A stretch of DNA of 39,818 nucleotides from Halomonas stenophila (GCF_014192275.1 NZ_JACHXR010000020.1:1-39818); one strand, 5' to 3'. Shown: positions 1 to 8,278, counted from the stretch's first letter. Notes: generated by a model from the sequence alone, not told the origin. Translations and numbers: made by a program.

Positions 1-221
1 AGAGCCGCGAGACCCTGGGCCTGACCGGCGACGAGCGGGTGTCCATCACCGGGCTCGGCGAGCTGACCCCGGGCGGCGACGTCGAGGTGACCATCGGGAG
101 CGAGAAGGGCGAGAAGAAGCTCGAGGCGCTGTGCCGCATCGATACCGCCAACGAGCTCGAGTACTACCGCCACGGTGGCATCCTGCACTATGTGCTGCGC
201 AAGATGATCGGCTCGGCCTGA
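1..221 (+). CDS. acnA: Aconitate hydratase A, C-terminal end (partial)
   Basis: The window opens inside this gene; codons run from base 3 to a TGA at 219-221. About 72 C-terminal residues are visible. They include a T-G-x-E-R-V-S-I-x-G-L-G-E-L-T-P-G segment and the end H-G-G-I-L-x-Y-V-L-R-K-M, which I recognise as the swivel domain and C-terminus of the AcnA/IRP-type aconitase that interconverts citrate and isocitrate in the TCA cycle. The [4Fe-4S] cysteines lie upstream of the window and cannot be checked. A strong terminator hairpin follows at 249-281, and the next gene converges. The GTG at 39 is internal, not a separate start. Confidence 0.88.
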   Translation, partial: SRETLGLTGDERVSITGLGELTPGGDVEVTIGSEKGEKKLEALCRIDTANELEYYRHGGILHYVLRKMIGSA

Positions 222-248
222 CCCGCAGCCTGTCCCCCGCAAGCGCAA

Positions 249-281
249 GGCCCCGCCGGCTAGACCGGCGGGGCCGTTTTC
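249..281 (+). terminator. Rho-independent terminator of acnA
   Basis: A perfect 11-bp GC stem (249-259 with 265-275) closes a five-base loop and is followed by GTTTTC. It sits 28 bases after the acnA stop and before the convergent maeA stop, so it can end acnA transcription. On the minus strand there is no equivalent T run. Confidence 0.85.
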
Positions 282-310
282 GTGTCGAGGGTCGAGGCCG
301 TAGCCAGATC

Positions 311-1990
311 CTAGAAGGCGCGGCGACGATAGCGTCGATACGCCGGCGACCAGCTGTTGCGCTCGATCGCTCGACGCAGGGCCGGTCCGTCGGACTTCAG
401 CGCCATGCCCTCCTGCTGGGCCTGGGCCGCCACCTCGAAGGCGATGGCCTTGGACAGCTCGCGGATGTCGGACAGGGCCGGCAGCACCGCGCCCTGGCCG
501 GTCTTGGCCACCGGCGCCTCCCGGGCCAGCGCCCGGGAGGCCGACATCAGCATGGCGTCGGTGACCCGCTTGGCGCCGGCCGCCACCACGCCGAGGCCGA
601 TCCCGGGGAAGATATAGGCGTTGTTGCACTGGGCGATGGGATAGCGCTTGCCCTGGTACTCCACCGGCGCGAAGGGACTGCCGGAGGCCACCATGGCCTG
701 GCCATCGGTCCAGCGGATCACGTCCTCCGGCAGGGCCTCGGCGCGGGAGGTGGGGTTGGAGAGCGGCATCACCAGCGGCGAGGGACAGGCCGCATGCATG
801 GCGCGGATCACCTCCTCGGTGAAGATACCCTGCTGGCCGCACACGCCGAGCAGCACCGTCGGCTTGACTTGCCTGACCACCTCGAGCAGCGACTGGCCGT
901 CCCACTCGGCCACCAGGGCCGGGTCCTGGGCCAGCCGGCGCTGGAAGTCACGCAGCCAGCCCTGCTCGCTGGTCACCAGGCCCTCCCGGTCGACCATGAA
1001 GATGCGCCGGCGCGCCTCGGCCTCCGACAGCCCCTCGGCCTGCATGGCCACCACTACCTGCTCGGCGATGCCGCAGCCGGCGGACCCCGCCCCCACGAAC
1101 ACCACTCGCTGGTCGGCCACGCCCTCGCCACGCGCCTGGCAGGCCGCCATCAGGGTCCCCACGCAGACCGAGGCGGTGCCCTGGATGTCGTCGTTGAAGC
1201 AGCATAGCTCGTCGCGGTAGCGCTCGAGCAGCGGCATGGCGTTGGCCTGGGCGAAGTCCTCGAACTGCAGCAGTACCTTGGGCCAGCGGCGCTTGACCGC
1301 GCCGATGAAGTCGGCGATGAAGGCGTCGTACTCGTCCTGGGAGATGCGCGGGTGGCGCCAGCCCATGTACATGGGGTCGTCGAGCAGGGCCTGGTTGTTG
1401 GTCCCCACGTCGAGCATGATCGGCAGGGTATAGGCCGGACTGATGCCGCCGCAGGCGGTGTACAGCGAGAGCTTGCCGATGGGAATGCCCATGCCGCCGA
1501 TCCCCTGGTCGCCCAGGCCGAGGATGCGCTCACCGTCGGTGACCACGATCACCTTGACGTTGTCCTTGGTGGCGCTGCGCAGGATGTCGTCCATGCGGTC
1601 CCGATCGGGGTAGGAAATGAACAGCCCGCGGTGGTTGCGATAGATGTTGGAAAACTCCTCGCAGGCCTGGCCCACCGTGGGCGTGTAGATGATCGGCAGC
1701 ATCTCCTCGAGATGCTCGCTGACCAGCCGGAAGTAGAGGGTCTCGTTGTCGTCCTGGATGGCCCGCAGGTAGATATGGCGATCCAGATCGGTCTGGCACT
1801 GGCGATACTGCCGGTAGGCGCGCTCCGCCTGCTCCTCGATGGTCTCGACGTTCTGGGGCAGCAGGCCGATCAGGTTGAACTCCAGTCGTTCCTCTCGGGT
1901 GAAGGCACTTCCCTTGTTGAGCAGCGGCATCTCGAGCAGGGAGGGCCCGGCATAGGGCACATAGAGGGGGCGCTTGGCTTCGGTGGTCAT
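311..1990 (-). CDS. maeA: NAD-dependent malic enzyme
   Basis: This 559-residue protein has the full length of the large bacterial/eukaryotic-type malic enzymes (E. coli MaeA is about 565). It oxidatively decarboxylates malate to pyruvate with reduction of NAD in the cytosol. Family marks are the Y-T-P-T-V-G-Q-A-C tyrosine segment, the F-E-D-F metal-binding stretch, C-C-F-N-D-D-I-Q-G-T-A, and a Rossmann G-A-G-S-A-G-C-G loop in the second half. No C-terminal phosphotransacetylase domain is present, unlike the MaeB type. The ATG at 1990 gives the family's usual N-terminus (K-R-P-L-Y-V-P-Y-A-G-P-x-L-L-E-x-P-L-L-N-K-G). It converges on acnA and stands alone. Confidence 0.93.
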   Translation of the reverse strand: MTTEAKRPLYVPYAGPSLLEMPLLNKGSAFTREERLEFNLIGLLPQNVETIEEQAERAYRQYRQCQTDLDRHIYLRAIQDDNETLYFRLVSEHLEEMLPIIYTPTVGQACEEFSNIYRNHRGLFISYPDRDRMDDILRSATKDNVKVIVVTDGERILGLGDQGIGGMGIPIGKLSLYTACGGISPAYTLPIMLDVGTNNQALLDDPMYMGWRHPRISQDEYDAFIADFIGAVKRRWPKVLLQFEDFAQANAMPLLERYRDELCCFNDDIQGTASVCVGTLMAACQARGEGVADQRVVFVGAGSAGCGIAEQVVVAMQAEGLSEAEARRRIFMVDREGLVTSEQGWLRDFQRRLAQDPALVAEWDGQSLLEVVRQVKPTVLLGVCGQQGIFTEEVIRAMHAACPSPLVMPLSNPTSRAEALPEDVIRWTDGQAMVASGSPFAPVEYQGKRYPIAQCNNAYIFPGIGLGVVAAGAKRVTDAMLMSASRALAREAPVAKTGQGAVLPALSDIRELSKAIAFEVAAQAQQEGMALKSDGPALRRAIERNSWSPAYRRYRRRAF

Positions 1991-2112
1991 AGTCGTCTCA
2001 GCTGTGTCGGGAATCCGGGCCGTGATGCTCTAAGGCACCTTCGTCGTTACTCTACCACGCCGTTGCGCCGGCCATGCAGACCGGGGCGTCGCGGGACCTG
2101 GCGTCTTCCAGA

Positions 2113-3138
2113 CTAGACGAAACGCCCGAGACCCACGGCATGCCGCAGGCGATCCATGAAGGGGGCGGCCTCGGCCCGGGCCCGGTCGGCACCCTGGCGC
2201 AGCACGGCCTCGATATGGCCGGGATCCTCCAGCAACGCCTGGTAGCGCTCGCGAGGCTCGCGCAGGTGGGCATTCAGGTACTCGAAGACGCGGTTCTTGG
2301 CCTCGCCCCAGCCGATGCCGTTCGCGTACTCGGTGCGCATGGCCGCGGTCTCCTCGGTCGTGGCGAAGGCCGAGTAGATCTGGAAGAGCGTGCAGGTGTC
2401 GGGATCCTTGGGCTCGCCGGGCTCCAGCGAGTTGGTCTTGATCTTGCGCACCAGCTTGAGCAGCTTCTTCTCGGAGACGAACAACGGGATGGTGTTCTCG
2501 TAGCTCTTGGACATCTTGCGCCCGTCCAGGCCGTTCAGCACCTGGACCCGCTCGTCCACCACCGCCTCGGGCTGGGTGAAGTACTGGCCCTTGTAGAGGT
2601 GGTTGAAGCGCCCGGCCATGTCACGGGCCATCTCGATGTGCTGGATCTGGTCGCGCCCCACCGGCACACGCTGGGCATGGAACATCAGGATGTCCGCCGC
2701 CATCAGCACCGGATAGCCGAACAGGCCCATGCTGATGCCCTTGTCGGGGTCCTGATTGCCCGCCTCCTCGTTCTCGGCCACCGCCGCCTTGTAGGCGTGA
2801 GCCCGGTTCATCAGCCCCTTGGCGCAGACGCAGGAGAGCATCCAGGTCAGCTCGGGGATCTCGGGAATGTCCGACTGGCGGTAGAAGATGGCGTTGTCAG
2901 TATCCAGGCCGAGGGCCAGCCAGGTGGCGGCGATCTCCAGGCGCGACGCCTCGACGCGCTTGGGGTCCTGGCACTTGATCAGGGCATGCAGGTCGGCGAG
3001 GAAGTAGTAGGACTGGACACTGGGGTCCTGGCTCGCGGCGATGGCGGGCTTGATCGCCCCGACATAGTTGCCGAGATGGGGGGTGCCGGTGGTGGTGATG
3101 CCCGTGAGGACACGGGTCTTGTCGGACGGTGCGGTCAT
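2113..3138 (-). CDS. trpS: Tryptophanyl-tRNA synthetase
   Basis: This 341-residue class I aminoacyl-tRNA synthetase charges tRNA-Trp in the cytosol. The HIGH-like signature T-P-H-L-G-N-Y lies near residues 18-24 and a canonical KMSKS loop at residues 208-212. The central G-Y-P-V-L-M-A-A-D-I-L and V-P-V-G-x-D-Q-x-Q-H stretches form the TrpRS active site. Length and motif spacing match the normal bacterial enzyme. The ATG at 3138 places the first catalytic strand 8-10 residues in, as is usual. It is monocistronic, with a 122-bp gap to maeA. Confidence 0.95.
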   Translation of the reverse strand: MTAPSDKTRVLTGITTTGTPHLGNYVGAIKPAIAASQDPSVQSYYFLADLHALIKCQDPKRVEASRLEIAATWLALGLDTDNAIFYRQSDIPEIPELTWMLSCVCAKGLMNRAHAYKAAVAENEEAGNQDPDKGISMGLFGYPVLMAADILMFHAQRVPVGRDQIQHIEMARDMAGRFNHLYKGQYFTQPEAVVDERVQVLNGLDGRKMSKSYENTIPLFVSEKKLLKLVRKIKTNSLEPGEPKDPDTCTLFQIYSAFATTEETAAMRTEYANGIGWGEAKNRVFEYLNAHLREPRERYQALLEDPGHIEAVLRQGADRARAEAAPFMDRLRHAVGLGRFV

Positions 3139-3503
3139 GAAAGCGGGACTCTGCTGACTCTCGAATGCCCGCTATGGTAACGCGGCGCCCCGGCCAAGGC
3201 GACCTGCCCGGGGGATGTGCAGGGCCGTCGACAGGTCTGCGAGGGGGCGCTGTGAACCCCTCCCTGGGCGCTACCGACGCCCTGCGGCGCTCTCGCGTCC
3301 CGCTCCGCTTGCAGGTCCGGTGCTGGCCATCCATGGCCAGCCCGTTCGGAGCCGTGCTCCTCACCCCTGGCGTAGGACCCCCTCTTCGACCTGTCCCCGG
3401 CGCCCCTAGCCAGACCCAACTGCGATTGCCCTGGGGGGATGCGATATGGGCCGGGGCGCCCTCGGGGAGCCCCGGCCCTTCGTCACCTCGTGCCGGTCCG
3501 GCG
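3139..3503. other. Intergenic stretch with palindromes, no gene
   Basis: The 365 bases between trpS and ald hold no credible coding sequence; all open frames here lack a start signal and family resemblance. Three structures are visible: a GC-rich hairpin next to the ald stop (3448-3478), an inverted repeat GCTGGCCAT-CC-ATGGCCAGC at 3322-3341, and a G/C-rich stretch around 3245-3300. The look is that of an extragenic repeat element. The trpS promoter must lie at the right-hand part of the minus strand, but I cannot place it. Confidence 0.5.
3448..3478 (-). terminator. Hairpin downstream of ald
   Basis: A perfect 10-bp stem, GGGCCGGGGC (3448-3457) with GCCCCGGCCC (3469-3478), lies 25 bases beyond the ald stop codon. 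There is no good T run on the ald sense strand, so it could work as a stabilising 3' hairpin or weak terminator rather than a classical one. Confidence 0.5.
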
Positions 3504-4619
3504 TCAGCCGATCAGCGTGGCGGCCTCCACGCAGTCCAGGCCGAAGGCGTCGGCCACGGCCCGGTAGGTGACCTGCCCCTCGTGGACATTGAGGCCGGCG
3601 GCGAAGTGGCGGTCGTCGGCCAGCGCCTGCTTCCAGCCCTTGTCCGCGAGGGCGGTGACGAAGGGCAGGGTGGCATTGGTCAGGGCCTGGGTGGAGGTGC
3701 GCGCCACCGCGCCCGGCATGTTGGCCACGCAATAGTGCACCACGCCGTCCACCAAATAGGTCGGCTCGGCATGGGTGGTGGGCCTGCTGGTCTCGAAGCA
3801 GCCGCCCTGGTCGATGGCCACGTCCACCAGCACGCTACCCGGCTTCATCTCGGCGAGCATGGCGCGGGTGATCAGCTTGGGTGCGGCCGCGCCGGGCACC
3901 AGCACGGCGCCGATGATCAGGTCGGACTCGCGCACCGCCTCTTCCAGGGCGTCGGCGGTGGAGAAGACGGTCTTCATGCGGCCCTGGTAGCGGTCGTCCA
4001 GGGTCTCCAGGCGCGGGATGGACTTGTCGAGCACGGTGACCTCGGCGCCCAGTCCCAGGGCCATGCGGGCGGCGTTCTCGCCGACCACGCCACCACCGAT
4101 GACGGTGACCCTGGCCGGCGCCACGCCCGGCACGCCCGGCAGCAGCACGCCGGCGCCGCCCTGGGCCTTCTCCAGGCTGTGGGCCCCGGCCTGCACGGCC
4201 ATGCGGCCGGCCACGGTGCTCATCGGCGCCAGCAGCGGCAGGCCGCCCTGGGGCGCGGTGATGGTCTCGTAGGCGATGCAGGTGGCGCCGCTCTCCATCA
4301 GGCCCCGGGTCAGCGGCTCCTCGGCGGCCAGGTGCAGGTAGGTGAACAGGGTCTGGCCCTTGGACAGGCGCGCGACCTCCTCGGGCTGGGGCTCCTTGAC
4401 CTTGAGGATCAGCTCGGCCTCCCTCCAGACGCTGGTCACGTCGGCCTCCAGGCGAGCCCCGGCGGCCTCGTAGGCGGCGTCGGGGAAGCCGGCGCCCTCG
4501 CCGGCACCGGCCTGGACGGTCACCGTGTGACCACGACCGACCAGCTCGCGGGCGCCGCTGGGAGTCAGGGCGACGCGGTATTCATGGTTCTTGATTTCCT
4601 TGGGAACGGCGATCTGCAT
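3504..4619 (-). CDS. ald: Alanine dehydrogenase
   Basis: The 371-residue product matches the normal size of NAD-dependent L-alanine dehydrogenase, which deaminates alanine reversibly to pyruvate and ammonia. The N-terminus P-K-E-I-K-N-x-E-x-R-V-A-L-T-P-x-G is diagnostic. The substrate-binding K-V-K-E-P lysine and the F-T-Y-L-H histidine are both present, and the NAD Rossmann loop reads V-I-G-G-G-V-V-G. The sequence before the ATG at 4619 reads CGGAGGATCTCC on the sense strand, a good ribosome-binding site. The upstream gap is strikingly AT-rich for this genome and probably carries the promoter. Confidence 0.95.
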   Translation of the reverse strand: MQIAVPKEIKNHEYRVALTPSGARELVGRGHTVTVQAGAGEGAGFPDAAYEAAGARLEADVTSVWREAELILKVKEPQPEEVARLSKGQTLFTYLHLAAEEPLTRGLMESGATCIAYETITAPQGGLPLLAPMSTVAGRMAVQAGAHSLEKAQGGAGVLLPGVPGVAPARVTVIGGGVVGENAARMALGLGAEVTVLDKSIPRLETLDDRYQGRMKTVFSTADALEEAVRESDLIIGAVLVPGAAAPKLITRAMLAEMKPGSVLVDVAIDQGGCFETSRPTTHAEPTYLVDGVVHYCVANMPGAVARTSTQALTNATLPFVTALADKGWKQALADDRHFAAGLNVHEGQVTYRAVADAFGLDCVEAATLIG

Positions 4620-4639
4620 GGGAGATCCTCCGGTGCTGG

Positions 4640-4786
4640 AATTGTTGGATGAGGGTGGCCCGTCCCTTCATTACAGCACAGCAGAACAATCACGATGAGA
4701 TCATGGCATAAAAACAAAAGAATATTGGATATTGACGCCTGAATATCGAATATCAGACCAAAAATACCAATACACACAGAAATAAA
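4640..4786 (-). promoter_or_regulatory. AT-rich regulatory region of ald
   Basis: This stretch is much richer in A and T than anything else nearby. It contains related 13-14 base units: AATATTGGATATT at 4721-4733 and, inverted, GAATATCGAATATC at 4741-4754. Ald genes are commonly controlled by Lrp/AsnC-type regulators that bind several AT-rich imperfect palindromes, so these may be such operators. No single -35/-10 pair stands out enough to call. Confidence 0.4.
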
Positions 4787-5142
4787 TCAGGCCAACGGTG
4801 ACTCATCGACCAGCGCCGGGCAATAGCCGGCCAGGTATTTGTCCGGCAGGCGGCGCGGCCGGCCGCTGGACAGCGCGATGCAGGCATAGCGCGTGCGGGC
4901 CCGCATCAGGGTGCGGCCGTCGGCGGAACGCCACAGCTGGAAGCAACGCGTCAGGGTCAGGCGGCCATCGCAGTCGACGATCCAGGTAGCCAGCTGCAGC
5001 CGGCCCTCCTCGAGGGCCGGCTGCAGGTAGTCGAGCTCGTGACGCGCAGGTACTCGGCGTTGTTGGCATGACCGAAGGCGTCGATGGCGGCCGCCTCGAC
5101 GTCGATCGCGATCAGGCAGGGGGCGGGCAGGTCCCAGGGCAT
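4787..5142 (-). pseudogene. Hot-dog acyl-CoA thioesterase, internally deleted and frameshifted
   Basis: The first 33 residues (ATG at 5142) carry the 4HBT/YbgC-type active-site pattern D-A-F-G-H-A-N-N-A-E-Y-L-R. The frame then breaks near 5042-5047. A second frame, open to a TGA at 4787-4789, resumes with R-H-E-L-D-Y-L-Q-P-A-L and gives the normal C-terminal half (T-L-T-R-C-F-Q-L-W-R, then R-A-R-T-R-Y-A-C-I). Intact family members have about 30-35 more residues between these halves, the long helix after the N-N motif, so an out-of-frame deletion of roughly 100 bases is inferred. The stop used by the first frame yields only a short non-homologous tail. The gene is probably dead unless the break is an assembly error. 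No promoter was found. Confidence 0.72.
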
Positions 5143-5190
5143 GGCATCGGGCCCTCCTCGGACATGACGGTCAGGGGCGAGCGGCGCCGC

Positions 5191-5511
5191 TCATGGCCGG
5201 CGGCTACCGCATTGCCAGCAGGTATCGAAGACCGCCTCGAGGCGCTCGCCGCAGCCGGGACAGGTCCAGGCCGGCCGGTCGTCGCCTTCGGACAGCGCCT
5301 CACGGATCAGCGTCTCGGCCCGCGGCCGATTGTGCGGCGCCACCCAGACCTCGGGCTCGCACTCTCCCGGGGGCAGTTCCCCGACGCCCCCGCCGAGGGT
5401 CAGGTTGCGCCGCTCGACCGGCACGCCGGCCGCCTCCAGCAGATTGGCCATATGGCTGACCAGCAGCGGGTTCGAGTGGGCGAAGACGCGAACGAAGTCG
5501 AAGTCACTCAT
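5191..5511 (-). CDS. DUF2007 domain protein with C-terminal zinc ribbon
   Basis: This 106-residue protein has two parts. The N-terminal half (about residues 5-70) reads V-R-V-F-A-H-S-N-P-L-L-V-S-H-M-A-N-L-L-E-A-A-G, followed by E-V-W-V, which is the small ferredoxin-like DUF2007 ('putative signal transducing') fold. The C-terminal part has two CxxC pairs (C-P-G-C and C-W-Q-C), a zinc-ribbon pattern. The start at 5511 was chosen because upstream in-frame sequence is low-complexity and belongs to another reading frame. Its function is unknown; it lies just downstream of rlmI on the same strand (46-bp gap), so the two may be co-transcribed. Confidence 0.82.
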   Translation of the reverse strand: MSDFDFVRVFAHSNPLLVSHMANLLEAAGVPVERRNLTLGGGVGELPPGECEPEVWVAPHNRPRAETLIREALSEGDDRPAWTCPGCGERLEAVFDTCWQCGSRRP

Positions 5512-5557
5512 GGCGTCGAGACATGGGCGAGCCCCGGGAGAGTCGCCATGCCTCCTC

Positions 5558-6754
5558 CTAGTCGCGGAAGACGCGGACGCCGAGCGCCTTGAGATAGGCC
5601 GTCTCGGGAATCGCCGGGTGTACGGGGTGATCCGCCCCCTGATGCCCCTGGAAGAGGATCTGGCCATGGCGGTCCTGGTGGCGCGCGGCGCCCCGCACGA
5701 CGTCGACCAGGCGCTCCGGGGCTAGGTGCATCGAGCACGAGGCCGAGAGCAGCAGGCCGTCGCGGCCCAGCAGGCGCATCGCCTCGCGGTTGAGCTTGCC
5801 ATAGGCCCGCTCGCCGGCGGGGATGTCCTTGCGCTTCTTGATGAAGGCCGGCGGGTCGAGGATCACCACGTCGAACTGCTCGCCGTCGGCCTTGAGCGCG
5901 GCCAGCGCCTCGAAGGCATCGCCCTCGCCCACCGCCACCTGCTCGTGCAGGCCGTTGAGGGCGGCATTCTCGGCGACCTGCTCGAGGGCCCGGGCGCTGG
6001 CGTCCACGCACAGCACCTCGCTGGCGCCATGGGCGGCGGCCTGCACGCCCCAGCCACCCACGTAGCTGAACAGGTCCAGCACCCGTTTGCCGGCCACCAG
6101 GCCGTTCAGCCAGGCGCGGTTGCCGCGGTGATCGTAGAACCAGCCGGTCTTCTGGCCGTCGAGCACCGGCACGGCGAAGCGCACGCCGTTCTCCTCGAGC
6201 AGCACGGCCTCCGGCAGCTCGCCCTTCACCACCTCGACGTGGCTCTCCAGCCCCTCCTGACGGCGACCGCCGGTGTCGTTGCGCAGCACCACGACCCGCG
6301 GCGCCAGCACCTTGTCGAGGGCGTCCAGGAGCGGTTCGAGAGCCGCCTGCATGCCGGCGGTATTGAGCTGCACCACCAGGACATCGTCGAAGCGGTCGAT
6401 GATCAGCCCCGGCAGCAGGTCGCCCTCGCCGTGCACCAGGCGGTAGAAGGGCTTGTCGAAGAGCCGCTGGCGCAGCGCCAGGGCCTGGTTCAGCCGGTGT
6501 ACCAGCAGCGACCGGTCGAGCCCCATGGCCGGGTCCCGGGACACCAGGCGCGCGCAGATCAGCGAATGGGCGTTGACGTAAGCCACGCCCATGGGCTTGC
6601 CGTTGGCGGCCTCCACCACCGCCTGCTCGCCGGGCGCGAAGGCCTTGAGCGGCGTGGCGTCGGTATCGACCTCGTTGGAGTAGAGCCACAGGTGGCCCGC
6701 CTTGAGGCGGCGGTCGGCATGCTTCTTCAGGCGCAGGGAGCGTAGGGCAGTCAT
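5558..6754 (-). CDS. rlmI: 23S rRNA m5C1962 methyltransferase RlmI
   Basis: The 398-residue product has the RlmI layout: an N-terminal PUA-like RNA-binding domain (about residues 1-75, with R-R-L-K-A-G-H-L-W-L-Y-S-N-E), a linker domain, and a C-terminal SAM-dependent methyltransferase. The SAM motif reads V-L-D-L-F-S-Y-V-G-G-W-G, motif IV is I-L-D-P-P-A-F and the catalytic-cysteine region is S-A-S-C-S-M-H. The family methylates C1962 of 23S rRNA (YccW in E. coli). The ATG at 6754 gives the normal N-terminus. It lies 52 bp after mutM on the same strand. Confidence 0.9.
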   Translation of the reverse strand: MTALRSLRLKKHADRRLKAGHLWLYSNEVDTDATPLKAFAPGEQAVVEAANGKPMGVAYVNAHSLICARLVSRDPAMGLDRSLLVHRLNQALALRQRLFDKPFYRLVHGEGDLLPGLIIDRFDDVLVVQLNTAGMQAALEPLLDALDKVLAPRVVVLRNDTGGRRQEGLESHVEVVKGELPEAVLLEENGVRFAVPVLDGQKTGWFYDHRGNRAWLNGLVAGKRVLDLFSYVGGWGVQAAAHGASEVLCVDASARALEQVAENAALNGLHEQVAVGEGDAFEALAALKADGEQFDVVILDPPAFIKKRKDIPAGERAYGKLNREAMRLLGRDGLLLSASCSMHLAPERLVDVVRGAARHQDRHGQILFQGHQGADHPVHPAIPETAYLKALGVRVFRD

Positions 6755-6806
6755 CGGGAACTCTCGAGGAAATCGGATAGGGGCCGGCGGCGCGGGAGCG
6801 GCCGGG

Positions 6807-7637
6807 TCAGCGCTGGCAGGCGGCGCAGAAGACGCTGGCCCGCTGCCCCAGGATCACCAGGCGCAGCTCGGCGCCGCAGCGCCGACAGGGCGCGCCGTCG
6901 CGGCCATAGACATTGAGCCGCTGGGCGAAGTAGCCGGGCTCGCCGGTGCCGCCGACGAAGTCGCGCAGGGTGGTGCCGCCCTGGGTGATGGCCGCGGCCA
7001 GCACCTCGCGAACGGCCGCCGCCAGCCGCCGGTAGCGCGCCAGGGAGATGCGCCCGGCGGCGCGACGCGGGTCGATGCCGGCCAGGAACAGCGCCTCGGC
7101 GGCATAGATGTTACCGACGCCCACGACCACGGCATTGTCCATCAGGAACGGCTTCACGGCCAGGCGACGGCCGCGGGACAGCGCATGCAGCCGCTCGCCG
7201 TCGAAGGCCTCGGAGAGGGGCTCGGGCCCCAGCCGGGCCAGGCGCGGGTCGCGGGCCGCATCCCCCTGGAGCCAGTCGACGAAGCCGAAGCGGCGCGGGT
7301 CGTGATAGCGCAGGATGGCGCCGTCGTCGAGCACCAGGTCGACATGGTCGTGCTTCTTGGGGAGCTCGCCGAGCCGCGCGATGCGCAGGCTGCCGGACAT
7401 CCCCAGGTGCCAGAGCAGGCTGGCCGACGCCGCGTCCTCCGCCTGCACCGGCACCAGCAGGTACTTGGCTCGCCGCGACAGGCCACCGATGCGGGCGCCC
7501 ACCAGCCGCTCGACCAGGTCGTTGGGCACCGGCAGGCGCAGGCGCGGCTGGCGCACGATGACCTCGACGATCTCGCGGCCCTCCACATGGGGGGCGATAC
7601 CGCGTCGAGTGGTCTCGACTTCGGGCAGCTCGGGCAT
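6807..7637 (-). CDS. mutM: Formamidopyrimidine-DNA glycosylase (Fpg)
   Basis: This 276-residue base-excision repair enzyme removes 8-oxoguanine and formamidopyrimidines and nicks the abasic site. After removal of the initiator Met, the catalytic Pro and Glu are in place (M-P-E-L-P-E-V-E), which fixes the start at 7637 rather than the ATG nine bases upstream. The helix-two-turn-helix region (V-G-V-G-N-I-Y-A-A-E-A-L-F) is present, as is the C-terminal zinc finger with cysteines at about residues 251, 254, 271 and 274. All catalytic features look intact. Confidence 0.95.
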   Translation of the reverse strand: MPELPEVETTRRGIAPHVEGREIVEVIVRQPRLRLPVPNDLVERLVGARIGGLSRRAKYLLVPVQAEDAASASLLWHLGMSGSLRIARLGELPKKHDHVDLVLDDGAILRYHDPRRFGFVDWLQGDAARDPRLARLGPEPLSEAFDGERLHALSRGRRLAVKPFLMDNAVVVGVGNIYAAEALFLAGIDPRRAAGRISLARYRRLAAAVREVLAAAITQGGTTLRDFVGGTGEPGYFAQRLNVYGRDGAPCRRCGAELRLVILGQRASVFCAACQR

Positions 7638-7667
7638 GGGCAGCATTCCGGCTCGGGGACACTACGC

Positions 7668-7693
7668 AAGAACCCGACCATCGGGCCGGGTTC
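7668..7693 (-). terminator. Terminator-like hairpin after rpmG
   Basis: On the minus strand GAACCCG (7687-7693) pairs with CGGGTTC (7670-7676), followed by TT and GCG. It lies 60 bases after the rpmG stop and before mutM, so it probably limits read-through from the strongly expressed ribosomal pair. Confidence 0.55.
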
Positions 7694-7752
7694 AGGCGGA
7701 CAGGCGAGGGCCTGCGGCGGAAGCGATCACGGGAAACCGCAAGGATCCCGAC

Positions 7753-7908
7753 TTACTTGATCTTGGCTTCCTTGTACATCACGTGCTTGCGGACCACCGG
7801 GTCGAACTTCTTCATCTCGAGCTTGTCCGGGGTGTTCCGCTTGTTCTTGTCGGTGGTGTAGAAGTGGCCGGTACCGGCGCTGGACACCATTCTGATCTTG
7901 TCACGCAT
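7753..7908 (-). CDS. rpmG: 50S ribosomal protein L33
   Basis: Translation of the minus strand from the ATG at 7908 gives a 51-residue basic protein beginning M-R-D-K-I-R-M-V-S-S-A-G-T-G-H-F-Y-T-T and ending Y-K-E-A-K-I-K. This is the standard L33 of the large ribosomal subunit (E. coli L33 is 55 residues). It has no CxxC pairs, so it is the zinc-free form. A GGAGAAGAC ribosome-binding site precedes the ATG. It follows rpmB by 23 bases on the same transcript. Confidence 0.97.
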   Translation of the reverse strand: MRDKIRMVSSAGTGHFYTTDKNKRNTPDKLEMKKFDPVVRKHVMYKEAKIK

Positions 7909-7931
7909 GAGTCTTCTCCCTTCGGGGTCGC

Positions 7932-8168
7932 TTAGACGGCTTCGCCGCGCTTGCGAATGTCGCTGAGCACCGCCTCGATGCCCTTCTTGTCGATGATGCG
8001 CATGCCCTTGGAGGAGACGCGCAGGCGAACGAAGCGCTTCTCGGACTCCACCCAGAACCGGTGGCTGTGCAGGTTGGGCACGAAACGACGACGCGTCTTG
8101 CGCTGGGAGTGTGAAACGTTGTTACCAGTCACCGGGCGCTTGCCGGTAACCTGACATACTTTGGACAT
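7932..8168 (-). CDS. rpmB: 50S ribosomal protein L28
   Basis: The 78-residue product has exactly the E. coli L28 length, starting M-S-K-V-C-Q-V-T-G-K-R-P and containing N-V-S-H-S-Q-R-K-T-R-R-R-F. The start at 8168 is preferred over an ATG 12 bases upstream because it gives the universal L28 N-terminus and has GGAGGCTC just before it. It heads the rpmB-rpmG operon, with a clear sigma-70 promoter at 8279-8307. Confidence 0.97.
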   Translation of the reverse strand: MSKVCQVTGKRPVTGNNVSHSQRKTRRRFVPNLHSHRFWVESEKRFVRLRVSSKGMRIIDKKGIEAVLSDIRKRGEAV

Positions 8169-8278
8169 GAGAGCCTCCAACCGCTTGGCCAGGTATTGCT
8201 ACCTGAGTGTTCAAAACCTGTCGGGCAAACCGGGACGACCCCGTTGTCATTTGACCCAAGGGAATTCAAAGGCTGCAC

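Noticed and set aside
4803..5069. An 88-codon minus-strand frame as a gene of its own
   Set aside because: It is the third, meaningless frame through the broken thioesterase; the homologous C-terminal half is in a different frame ending at 4787.
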